Below, piece by piece: positions 1 to 7,047 of a stretch of DNA of 32,745 bases. The DNA is from Acinetobacter bereziniae (GTDB lineage: Bacteria; Pseudomonadota; Gammaproteobacteria; Pseudomonadales; Moraxellaceae), in the NCBI GenBank assembly GCA_009912575.1, contig WNDP01000040.1, positions 1 to 32,745 of the forward strand, in the 5' to 3' direction. Made by a program: the position numbers and the translations under genes. The notes under the pieces are model-generated. The model saw only the letters and a list, made by a program, of their open reading frames with translations, was not told the DNA's origin and searched no databases. Each line of letters begins with the position of its first letter. The first letter of the stretch is position 1.

Positions 1-72
1 GGTCGCACACCACTGGAAACAGTACTTGATGGGAAGCGAATTTGGGCTGAGAAGAATTTAGCTCAAATTTAA
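1..72 (+). CDS. IS481-family transposase, C-terminal fragment
   Basis: The window opens inside a reading frame that ends at a TAA at 70-72. The visible C-terminus contains GRTPLETVLDGKRIW followed by AEKNLAQI, which I recognise as the usual end of a large IS481-type DDE transposase group. Such proteins bind the terminal inverted repeats and carry out cut-and-paste or copy-paste transposition. Only 23 residues are present, so the catalytic DDE residues cannot be checked. The stop codon lies about 50 nt from the end of the element, as is normal for this family. Confidence 0.75.
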   Translation, partial: GRTPLETVLDGKRIWAEKNLAQI

Positions 73-127
73 CCTGACAGGCACACTAAAAAATGGGTAA
101 CTGTCAGATCTGGTTTGAGCTAGTACA
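1..127 (+). mobile_element. Right end of an IS481-type insertion sequence
   Basis: Downstream of the transposase stop the sequence contains CTGTCAGATCTGGTTTGAG (101-119), then CTAG at 120-123 and GTACA. This is compatible with an IS481 terminal inverted repeat beginning TGT and with the CTAG target preference reported for the family. The exact edge (about 118-127) is uncertain because the other end lies outside the window. The element interrupts the integrase gene that reads leftward into it from 914. Confidence 0.6.
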
Positions 128-914
128 GTACAATCCAGACTTTACGTTTTAAATCAAAATCACTTTTCTTAGCCTTTCTTAATTCACCATTACGGCAGCC
201 AAACATCAAGCAAAGTTTAAGGAATATTTTGTTCTTAGGCAGTATCTTTGACTCTTCTATGGCCATTAGAACCATAGATATTTCTTCATCGGTTAGAATC
301 CGGTTGACTCTATTTTTTTCTATACCTAAATCTTCTTTAGCATAAATATCCGATAAGGCATTCACTTCAAGTAATTCACGCTTCTTAGCCCATTTTAAAA
401 CTTGCTTGGCATTAGTAAGAACACGTTCTGCAATTGAAGGCTTCTCTTCAGCAAGTTCTTCCAATATTGCAAGCCACTGTTGTAATGTAATACGGTCAAT
501 AGGAAGGTCGCCGATTTCAGGAAATACATGTAACTCGAAAGAGGTCTTAATATCTGCAGCTGAAGTTTTCTTTTTTAAGCAATAACTTTCATACCAATCT
601 GTAAATACTTCTTTTAAAGTTGTTGCATCAATATATTTTTGCTGTTGAACACGTATTTCAATTTTTGGATTTTGATCTTTATCAAGTAGTGCTCGCATTT
701 CACTAGATTTTAATCGAGCATCTTTTAGAGATAGGTGAGGGTAGATCCCCAGATCTAACCTTTCGGCTTTACCAGCAAATCTATAGCGCAATTGAAATAC
801 TATCTTGCCTTTTGCTGAAACTCTGACACTCATAGAGTCTCTATCTGCAACTTCTTCGACTTTATCTCGTGTTTTACCATTATTGGCTTTAAGCCATGCC
901 TCAGTTAAAGCCAT
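120..914 (-). pseudogene. Tyrosine integrase, 3' half removed by IS481-type insertion
   Basis: The gene starts at ATG 914 and encodes an N-terminal arm-binding domain of the DUF4102 type (residues about 10-95, with LRYRF and LGIYPHLSLKDAR), a SAM-like core-binding domain (about 100-200), and the start of the catalytic domain. The first catalytic arginine is visible in LMFGCRNGELRKA (around residue 243). Coding similarity stops at VWI, about residue 261, where the IS sequence begins; the last residues VLY and the stop come from the junction. The His-x-x-Arg box and the nucleophilic Tyr are missing, so the product cannot recombine DNA. It is a different integrase from the one at 1245-2479, which suggests two elements stacked at one tRNA locus. 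Confidence 0.8.
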
Positions 915-923
915 AGTGCACCT

Positions 924-984
924 GTGTACATAATTTTAAAAGACTAATAAGACTTACGATTATGTACACGCATGTGTACATAAT
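924..984. repeat. Three copies of GTGTACATAAT upstream of the truncated integrase
   Basis: GTGTACATAAT occurs at 924-934 and 974-984. Its exact reverse complement ATTATGTACAC occurs at 959-969. The last two form an inverted repeat with perfect 11-nt arms and a 4-nt spacer (GCAT). The set begins 10 nt upstream of the integrase start, so it could be an operator for the int promoter or integrase arm-type sites. The rest of the gene-free stretch 915-1244 holds only the direct repeats listed next and AT-rich sequence. Confidence 0.6.
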
Positions 985-1010
985 TATTGATGCTCATTGT
1001 GTCCTAATAT

Positions 1011-1089
1011 GTCCTAGTGTGTCTACATGAAATTTGATGGATGGTTTGAAGAATAAGGGTTTTATTATAATTTTTGTCTTAGTGTGTCT
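1011..1089 (+). repeat. Direct repeats GTCYTAGTGTGTCT, possible integrase arm sites
   Basis: GTCCTAGTGTGTCT (1011-1024) recurs as GTCTTAGTGTGTCT (1076-1089), 13 of 14 identical and spaced 65 nt start to start. A related GTCCTAATAT lies just before the first copy at 1001-1010, and the second copy runs on into GGTGTGGC. Short direct repeats next to an integrase gene are typical of arm-type binding sites, but no binding can be shown from sequence. Confidence 0.45.
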
Positions 1090-1244
1090 TGGTGTGGCTG
1101 AATGGCACTAATCCTTTTTTATATCAATGAGTGCAATAATTTTCTCTTTCATTTTTTGAAATCGTTACGAAATCAAAATAATGATAGAATTGTCACAGAT
1201 CGAATTCAAATTTATAAACTGTGGATAAACAAGGTTGCGACAAA

Positions 1245-2479
1245 TTAGGTCGTTTTGTTTTGCTTTTGAATGCCAGATTTTAACTCATCACAATAATCAG
1301 ACCATCTTTGCATCATCTGCCTGTGCTTCTCTAAATGCTTGGTTCGGTTATAAGCCCGACCGTGCATGTCGCGCGTACCTGATGGCCTAACTGCATCTCA
1401 ATAATTTCAATGGGGAATTGCAGTACTTCTTCAAGCATGGTCCTAGCAGATGCTCGAAATCCATGTCCAGACACTTGTTCCTTCTGATAACCCAATCTTC
1501 TCAGTGCTTGATTGATTGTATTTTCTGACATAGGTTTCAGGTTGGATGTGACAGCAGGGAATACAAAATCACTTTGATTGCTTGTGACTGGGTGTATTGC
1601 TTCAAAAAGTTTTAAGACTTGATCAGATAGAGGAACAATCAACTCAACACCTGTCTTACTTTTTGTTTTTGGTGGTGTGTAGGCCCAAATCTTTTCCTCA
1701 AAATCTATATCACTCCATTTTGCATGACGAAGCTCACCTGGTCGAACAAAAACCAATGGGGCCATTTTTAAAGCAATTTTTGTTATATAAGTGCCTTCAT
1801 AGTTATCTATATCATCAAGAAGAACTGCAAACTCATTTGGATTGATAATTGCTGCCATATGCTCAGCCACAGGCGTTTTAAGCGCACCACGAAGATCTTG
1901 TGTCACATCTCGATCACAAAGGCCAGTAGCGACACCATAGCGAAGTATTTGGCCACACTTGACCTTTACCTTCTTGGCAGTCTCATATTTTTCTTGTCGC
2001 TCATAGATTCGACAAATATTTAAAATATCAACGGGAGTAACTTTGTTGATCGGCTTTTTGCCAATACTCTCAAAAACAACACCTAGCAACCTTTGTGCGG
2101 TCAACCGAGTTGAATCAACAATGTTCTGCTTTGATAGCCAATCCAAAGCAACAGTTTCAAAATTATTCTTTAAGGCATCACCATATTCAGCAGCAATCCT
2201 TTTCTTTTCTTCTTGTGGATCTATATTTTGTGCAAGCAGGCTTCTTGCCTCATCACGACGAGAGCGAGCATCTGCAAGTGAGACTTCTGGATAAATACCA
2301 AAGCTAATCGTATTTCGTTTTTTGGAATAAGGGCGATAGTAGTCAAAGCGCCAAAACTTATTATTGTTTTTATCAACGAGTAAGTATAAGCCACCACCAT
2401 CGGAGAGCTTAATATTTTTATCTACCGATTTCGCCTTCTTAATCTTAGTATCATTAAGCGGTACAACGGTTCTAGCCAT
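1245..2479 (-). pseudogene. P4-type tyrosine integrase, frameshifted before the catalytic tyrosine
   Basis: ATG at 2479 begins a protein with the P4/DUF4102 integrase order: arm-binding domain (residues 1-90, LSDGGGLYLLV, SFGIYPEVSLADAR), core-binding domain (about 105-200) and catalytic domain, with the first Arg in FVRPGELRHAKW and the box HGFRASARTMLEE. After QLGHQVR the frame runs into ATCTVGL and stops at 1331. A six-base run of alternating CG at 1370-1375 carries two extra bases. Removing one CG restores RDMHGRAYNRTKHL, which contains the nucleophilic Tyr, and the frame then runs to a TAA at 1245-1247, giving about 410 residues, the normal family length. As it stands the product lacks Tyr and should not recombine. 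The gene starts about 165 nt from the 3' end of a tRNA gene, the usual place for this family. Confidence 0.88.
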
Positions 2480-2480
2480 T

Positions 2481-2534
2481 TTAGCGGTACCATATTTAGC
2501 GGTATTTTGTAGATACCGTTAATAGTACCGTTAA
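2481..2534. promoter_or_regulatory. Four-fold repeat of TACCGYTAA flanking the integrase start
   Basis: Directly upstream of the integrase ATG, on the minus strand, are four copies of the motif TACCG(T/C)TAA. Two lie in one orientation (plus-strand TTAGCGGTAC at 2481-2490 and TTAGCGGTAT at 2496-2505) and two in the other (ATACCGTTAA at 2513-2522 and GTACCGTTAA at 2525-2534). Together they form a nested inverted repeat over the translation start region. This looks like an operator cluster for an element-encoded regulator or integrase arm sites. Which of these applies is unknown. Confidence 0.6.
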
Positions 2535-2643
2535 AAACACCTGATTATCATAAACTATCTTAGACTATTAAATTATAAAATCAGTATTTTCAATACTTCT
2601 GAAATGCTTAATATACTATGCTATATCTTCTTATAATCTATAT

Positions 2644-2719
2644 TGGTGCGCTTTGAAGGACTCGAACCCACGTCGGTCACTTAGGAGGCAACTGCTCTAT
2701 CCAGTTAAGCTAAAGGCGC
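2644..2719 (-). tRNA. tRNA-Arg (anticodon CCT), likely attachment site
   Basis: The minus strand folds as a cloverleaf of 73 nt plus an encoded CCA. The acceptor 5' strand is GCGCCTT, the D arm has stem strands GCTT and GAGC, the anticodon stem GTTGC/GTGAC encloses the loop CTCCTAA with anticodon CCT, and the T loop is TTCGAGT. Two mispairs are seen: C5-A68 in the acceptor stem, and T50-T64 in the T stem (GTGGG against CCTTC). Both have one partner in the 3' part of the gene, the part that tRNA-targeting integrases exchange with the element's att core. The integrase remnants lie immediately beyond the 3' end, so this is the probable attL or attR. The other att copy is not in the window. Confidence 0.9.
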
Positions 2720-2751
2720 GATAAGTCAATAATTTACCGTATGTGCCTATG

Positions 2752-2782
2752 AAAAAAAAGCTATTATCGGGATAATAGCTTT
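2752..2782 (-). terminator. Rho-independent terminator of the AroP-like gene
   Basis: AAAGCTATTATC (2757-2768) and GATAATAGCTTT (2771-2782) form a perfect 12-bp stem. On the minus strand it is followed by a run of T residues (plus-strand A 2752-2759). It lies just beyond the stop codon of the permease gene and separates it from the tRNA gene. Confidence 0.85.
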
Positions 2783-2791
2783 ATATTCGGT

Positions 2792-4162
2792 CTATTTTTC
2801 TTCTGTTTTTATTTCATTCGGATTCAAAAGATCAAACAGAATAAGCATCAACGTGATCCACACAGGAATCATTAATACTGATTCTTTAAAACCTTGATCC
2901 CACATGATATATAAAACCACACCAATAAAGATAATCACGATGAAGTTACTCATCGGAGCCCATAGAGCAGGGTATTTGCTGGTTTGATTGGTCAAGCGTA
3001 ATGCACGTTTAAATTTTAAGTGGGTTAAAGTGATCATTAACCAGTTAAGTACTAATGCACCTACAACCACATACATCAAGTGACTTAATGCATCTTCTGG
3101 CAAATAATAATTTAACGGTACACAACCTAAAATCAAAAACGCAGAAAGTAGGACTGCTGGAATCGGTACACCGTGTTTATTGGTTTTAGTAAAAATTTTA
3201 GGAGCGTTGCCTTGTTTTGCTAAACCATACAGCATACGGCTATTGGCATACATTCCACTGTTATACACAGAAAGCGCTGCGGTGAGGATAATAAAATTCA
3301 CCAAGTGCGCTGCCCAAGCAATCCCGATCATACTAAACACCATGACGAACGGACTTTTGTCTAAACCACCGAAGTTTAATTGATTCCACGGCACCAATGA
3401 TAAAAGAATGACCATTGAACCGACGTAAAAAATTAAAATACGTGGAACAACTTGATTGATTGCTTTTGGAATGGTTTTTTCGGGATCTTTTGCTTCAGCC
3501 GCAGCCATACCGACTAATTCAATACCACCGAATCCAAACATAAGGAAAGCCAACATGAAGAATAGCCCTTCAAATCCATTGGGGAAGAAACCACCGTGTG
3601 ACCATAGATTTGAAAAAGCGATACCTGATGTAACGTCTGCGGTAAGTATCAGATAAATACCGAAAACAATCATGGCAATAATTGCAGTGACTTTAACAAT
3701 AGATAACCAAAACTCGGATTCACCATAGAATTTTACATTACCAAGGTTAATCAGCGTGATCACAACGAAGAAGAACAATACCGAAATCCAGTTGGGGATT
3801 TCAGGCCACCAATAGTTGATATATTTACCAACAGCTGTAAGTTCTGTCATTGCAACAAGAACATAGAGCATCCAGTAATTCCAGCCCGTCAAAAATCCAG
3901 GGAATTTTCCCCAGTATTTATTGGCAAAATGGCTAAAAGAACCAGCAACAGGTTCATGAACAATCATTTCCCCCAGTTGAAGCATAATTAAAAAAACGAT
4001 CAAACCGCCAATTGCATAACCCAAAATAATGGATGGCCCAGCTTTTTCGATGACATGTGCTGAACCCAAAAACAGTCCTGTTCCAATAGCACCACCCATG
4101 GCAATCAATTGAATATGACGATTTTTAAGTCCACGTTGTAATTGTGTAGACTCGTTGCTCAA
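2792..4162 (-). CDS. aroP: AroP-like aromatic amino acid permease (APC family)
   Basis: This 456-residue inner-membrane protein has about 12 hydrophobic segments and a short charged C-terminus. It is a proton-coupled amino acid importer of the amino acid-polyamine-organocation superfamily. The N-terminus RGLKNRHIQLIAMGGAIGTG with LFLGSA, then LGEMIVHEPVAGSFSHFANK and FLTGWNYWMLYVLVAMTELT, follow E. coli AroP closely. The related PheP and ProY transporters share this framework, so substrate (Phe, Tyr, Trp or other) is inferred. It starts at ATG 4162, is divergent from prpF across a 317-nt AT-rich gap, and ends in a strong terminator. Length and motifs are intact. Confidence 0.8.
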   Translation of the reverse strand: MSNESTQLQRGLKNRHIQLIAMGGAIGTGLFLGSAHVIEKAGPSIILGYAIGGLIVFLIMLQLGEMIVHEPVAGSFSHFANKYWGKFPGFLTGWNYWMLYVLVAMTELTAVGKYINYWWPEIPNWISVLFFFVVITLINLGNVKFYGESEFWLSIVKVTAIIAMIVFGIYLILTADVTSGIAFSNLWSHGGFFPNGFEGLFFMLAFLMFGFGGIELVGMAAAEAKDPEKTIPKAINQVVPRILIFYVGSMVILLSLVPWNQLNFGGLDKSPFVMVFSMIGIAWAAHLVNFIILTAALSVYNSGMYANSRMLYGLAKQGNAPKIFTKTNKHGVPIPAVLLSAFLILGCVPLNYYLPEDALSHLMYVVVGALVLNWLMITLTHLKFKRALRLTNQTSKYPALWAPMSNFIVIIFIGVVLYIMWDQGFKESVLMIPVWITLMLILFDLLNPNEIKTEEK

Positions 4163-4427
4163 TGTATACAGCTCTATTTATACGAATATAAATATTGTAA
4201 TAGATTGGTTACTTTTAGCCTAGTATCGGATTGATTTATAAAGGAGAACTGTAAAGTCAAAAAACAGTATGTCTAAGTTTTTGCTTAATTTTCAATACAA
4301 TAAGTTTTACTTTGATATTTTAAATATATCATTAAGCTGTTTAATATTTATTCAATTTTAATGTTTTTATTTAATATTTAAGTCAATCTATCCGTGTTTT
4401 TTAAAAAAAAAGGGTAAGATAAAACTG

Positions 4428-4444
4428 AATAATGATTCATTATT
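4428..4444. promoter_or_regulatory. Palindrome upstream of prpF, possible operator
   Basis: AATAATGATTCATTATT is an 8-nt perfect inverted repeat around one central base. It ends 35 nt before the prpF ATG, where a promoter -10 region would be expected. The rest of the divergent gap 4163-4479 is AT-rich with no other structure I can support. A repressor binding site is a guess from position and symmetry. Confidence 0.35.
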
Positions 4445-4479
4445 TTGACAACAAAGATAATTGAAAGGAATGCGACAAA

Positions 4480-5667
4480 ATGAGTTTTGCACCACAAATC
4501 AAAATCCCTGCAACGTATATGCGTGGTGGTACAAGTAAAGGTGTGTTCTTTAAATTAGAGGACCTCCCAGAACGCGCACAGACTGCTGGACGAGCCCGTG
4601 ATCAGCTATTACTTCGTGTGATCGGGAGTCCAGACCCATATGGAAAACAAATTGATGGTATGGGAGGTGCAACTTCAAGCACCAGTAAAACAGTCATTTT
4701 GTCGAAAAGTTCACAGCCTGAGCATGATGTTGATTATCTTTTTGGGCAAGTTTCGATTGATAAAGCATTTGTTGATTGGAGTGGTAATTGTGGGAATTTA
4801 ACTGCAGCTGTAGGTTCTTTTGCGATTAGTAATGGGTTGGTTGCAGCAGATCGGATTCCTGAAAATGGCATATGTACGGTTCGTATTTGGCAAGCCAATA
4901 TTCATAAAACAATTATTGCACATGTACCTATATCTAATGGACAAGTTCAAGAAACGGGTAATTTTGAATTAGATGGAGTTACTTTTCCTGCTGCAGAAGT
5001 GCAAATTGAATTTTTAGATCCAGCAGATGATGGTGAAGAGGGGGGAGCAATGTTCCCGACTGGAAATTTAGTTGATACTTTAGAGGTTCCAGAAATAGGC
5101 ACATTTCAGGCCACATTAATCAATGCGGGTATTCCCACTATATTCTTGAATGCTGAAGAGATTGGCTATGCTGGTACTGAATTACAGGATGATATCAATA
5201 GTGATGCCAACGCTTTAGCACGTTTTGAAAAAATTCGTGCGTATGGTGCGCTAAAAATGGGCTTAATCAAAGACCTCAGTGAAGCAGCAAATCGCCAACA
5301 TACACCTAAAGTGGCATTTGTATCTAAACCTAAAGCCTATACTTCTTCAAGTGGAAAGCAAGTCTCTGTATCAGATATAGATTTATTGGTTCGTGCATTA
5401 TCAATGGGTAAATTGCATCATGCAATGATGGGCACAGCAGCTGTTGCGATTGGTACTGCGGCAGCGATTCCGCAGACCTTGGTTAACTTGGCTGCAGGTG
5501 GAGGAGAGCGTGAAGCTGTACGCTTCGGTCATCCATCTGGAACACTTCGTGTGGGTGCGCAAGCTTTAAATGAAAATGGTCAGTGGGTTGTTAAAAAAGC
5601 CATTATGAGTCGTAGTGCTCGTGTCTTGATGGAAGGTTGGGTTCGTGTCCCCGAAGATAGTTTCTGA
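4480..5667 (+). CDS. prpF: 2-methylaconitate cis-trans isomerase PrpF
   Basis: This 395-residue protein matches PrpF, which converts the trans- and cis-isomers of 2-methylaconitate so that AcnD and PrpF together replace PrpD in the 2-methylcitrate cycle of propionate breakdown. The diagnostic MRGGTSKGVFF (14-24) and the GHPSGTL motif near the C-terminus are present. Lys70 in SSTSKT and Cys104 in WSGNCGN match the active-site Lys and Cys proposed for Shewanella PrpF (Lys73, Cys107). ATG 4480 has an AAGGAA ribosome binding site nine bases upstream. PrpF genes normally sit beside acnD and prpBC, but none of these is here and a terminator follows directly. The enzyme may therefore act on another substituted aconitate, as other members of the PrpF (DUF453) family do. 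Confidence 0.85.
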   Translation: MSFAPQIKIPATYMRGGTSKGVFFKLEDLPERAQTAGRARDQLLLRVIGSPDPYGKQIDGMGGATSSTSKTVILSKSSQPEHDVDYLFGQVSIDKAFVDWSGNCGNLTAAVGSFAISNGLVAADRIPENGICTVRIWQANIHKTIIAHVPISNGQVQETGNFELDGVTFPAAEVQIEFLDPADDGEEGGAMFPTGNLVDTLEVPEIGTFQATLINAGIPTIFLNAEEIGYAGTELQDDINSDANALARFEKIRAYGALKMGLIKDLSEAANRQHTPKVAFVSKPKAYTSSSGKQVSVSDIDLLVRALSMGKLHHAMMGTAAVAIGTAAAIPQTLVNLAAGGGEREAVRFGHPSGTLRVGAQALNENGQWVVKKAIMSRSARVLMEGWVRVPEDSF

Positions 5668-5718
5668 AGATAATTTAGTCGCTATTAGATATTGATAAGT
5701 AGCTAAAATGATGAACTT

Positions 5719-5750
5719 TAACAAAACCTTGCATATGCAAGGTTTTGTTA
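5719..5750 (+). terminator. Terminator downstream of prpF
   Basis: A 32-nt perfect palindrome (arms TAACAAAACCTTGCAT and its complement) lies 52 nt after the prpF stop and is followed by TTTT. It should end the prpF transcript. Confidence 0.85.
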
Positions 5751-5862
5751 TTTTGTGACGTTTGTCGTCAATTGGAATTTTTTTGAGTGGTGCATTACAT
5801 AAAATTAATTATATCATAGAGACACTTATTCAGTCGGATACTGGGTCAGGAGATTCAAATTT

Positions 5863-6879
5863 GTGTCTATAGGTGAATTCAATGCTGATTTCACTTTATT
5901 CAAAAATAAATCAGCATTGAGGTCGTATATGGAACAAGAGCTTATAAAACTGCAAGCAAGCCTTGAAAGTTTGAAGGTTTTTGAATATTTGCAAGATATT
6001 GATAAATTGCATTTGGTTTCTTTTATTTCACAGATTCCTTTGCCGATCGCCTTACTCGACCAAGAAGCACGTTTTTTAGGGGTGAATCAGAAGTTTGCAG
6101 ATATCTATGAAAGTGATGCACTGTATCTATTTGATAAGTTATTGAACACCTTTTCGACTGTGGTTTATGCACATTTCAATGAGGCTATGCGTCATTTTGC
6201 AAAAAATCAAAATGATTTTGAACAAGAGTTTTATGTTAAAGGGAAATTCTATCTTTCTTATTTTAAAGCCATACGCAATTCAGCAAATGAAATTGAAAGG
6301 GTTGTGGTCGTTTGTTCAGACATCACACGCTTAAAGCGCAGAGAAAATGTGCTGTTAAATAATAATCGAAAATTACACAATCATCTTTACTTGGATTTGG
6401 TGACGGGATTGCAAAACGCTTTTGCTTTTGATCATTATCTCAAGGAGAAGTCGCAAACAACTCGAAAATCCGCAGTATCTTTTATTAAAATTGATCTTGA
6501 TGATTTCAAACGTTTTAATCAACTCAATAGCTACTCTGCTGGTGATGATATTTTAATACGATTGGGCGCTGTACTGAGTGAAGCAATGAGTCAGACAGAA
6601 GCACAAATTTTCCGATTAAACTCTGCAAGTTTCGTTGTTGTTATTGAGCAATTGACTGAGTGGGCGGTATTGACCCTTGCTGAAAGATTTAAATTTGCAA
6701 TCACTGAGGAGAAAATCTTCTTTGGGCAAAATGATGAATATCTTACGGCATCTATTGGGATTCTACATTTAGATCAGGACAATCAAGAGCTGGAAGTCGA
6801 TGTTTTAAAAGAACTCGAGCTTGCCGTTCGTTTTGCAAAACAAAAAGGCAAGAATGCTTTATTTTTATTAAAAAAATAA
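5863..6879 (+). CDS. PAS protein with a degenerate GGDEF domain
   Basis: The start is a GTG at 5863 with AGGAGA ten bases upstream. The 338-residue protein has a helical N-terminus (about 1-48), a PAS domain (about 50-158, with IPLPIALLDQEARFLGVNQ and the closing VVVVCSDITRLKR), then a GGDEF-like domain (about 175-335). The fold markers of diguanylate cyclases are visible in the sequence FIKIDLDDFKRFNQ and SAGDDILIRLGAVL, but where the active-site loop should read RYGGDEF this protein has RLNSASF. Enzymes of this family make cyclic-di-GMP. With the Gly-Gly-Asp/Glu-Glu residues gone, catalysis is very unlikely, so a sensor, scaffold or GTP-binding role is inferred. There is no transmembrane segment. 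It forms its own unit between the prpF terminator and ispA. Confidence 0.75.
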   Translation: MSIGEFNADFTLFKNKSALRSYMEQELIKLQASLESLKVFEYLQDIDKLHLVSFISQIPLPIALLDQEARFLGVNQKFADIYESDALYLFDKLLNTFSTVVYAHFNEAMRHFAKNQNDFEQEFYVKGKFYLSYFKAIRNSANEIERVVVVCSDITRLKRRENVLLNNNRKLHNHLYLDLVTGLQNAFAFDHYLKEKSQTTRKSAVSFIKIDLDDFKRFNQLNSYSAGDDILIRLGAVLSEAMSQTEAQIFRLNSASFVVVIEQLTEWAVLTLAERFKFAITEEKIFFGQNDEYLTASIGILHLDQDNQELEVDVLKELELAVRFAKQKGKNALFLLKK

Positions 6880-7047
6880 GGATAAGATGTATACATCATC
6901 TGCATTTTGATTTCGCCATTTATCCTCGAATAAATGGGTGAGAATTATAATCACTCATAGTAGAATGTCTCTGACTCATCAAATATACCAATTCATTTAA
7001 AACTAGAGTGTTTTTAGTTTTAGAAATTTGTGCAAATAGAGGCAGAT

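Noticed and set aside
999-1100. The TGTC-rich repeats as a CRISPR array.
   Set aside because: The repeat unit is about 14 nt, only two full copies exist, and there are no regularly sized spacers or cas genes.
6535-6555. The SAGDD sequence as a possible GGDEF signature in the PAS protein.
   Set aside because: SAGDD aligns with the upstream helix motif (GHxxGDxxL) of the domain; the true loop position downstream reads RLNSASF, so the signature is absent.
6886-6897. Palindrome GATGTATACATC after the GGDEF-like gene.
   Set aside because: It is short, has no U-tract, and lies in AT-rich sequence where such symmetry is expected by chance; no regulator or repeat partner was seen.
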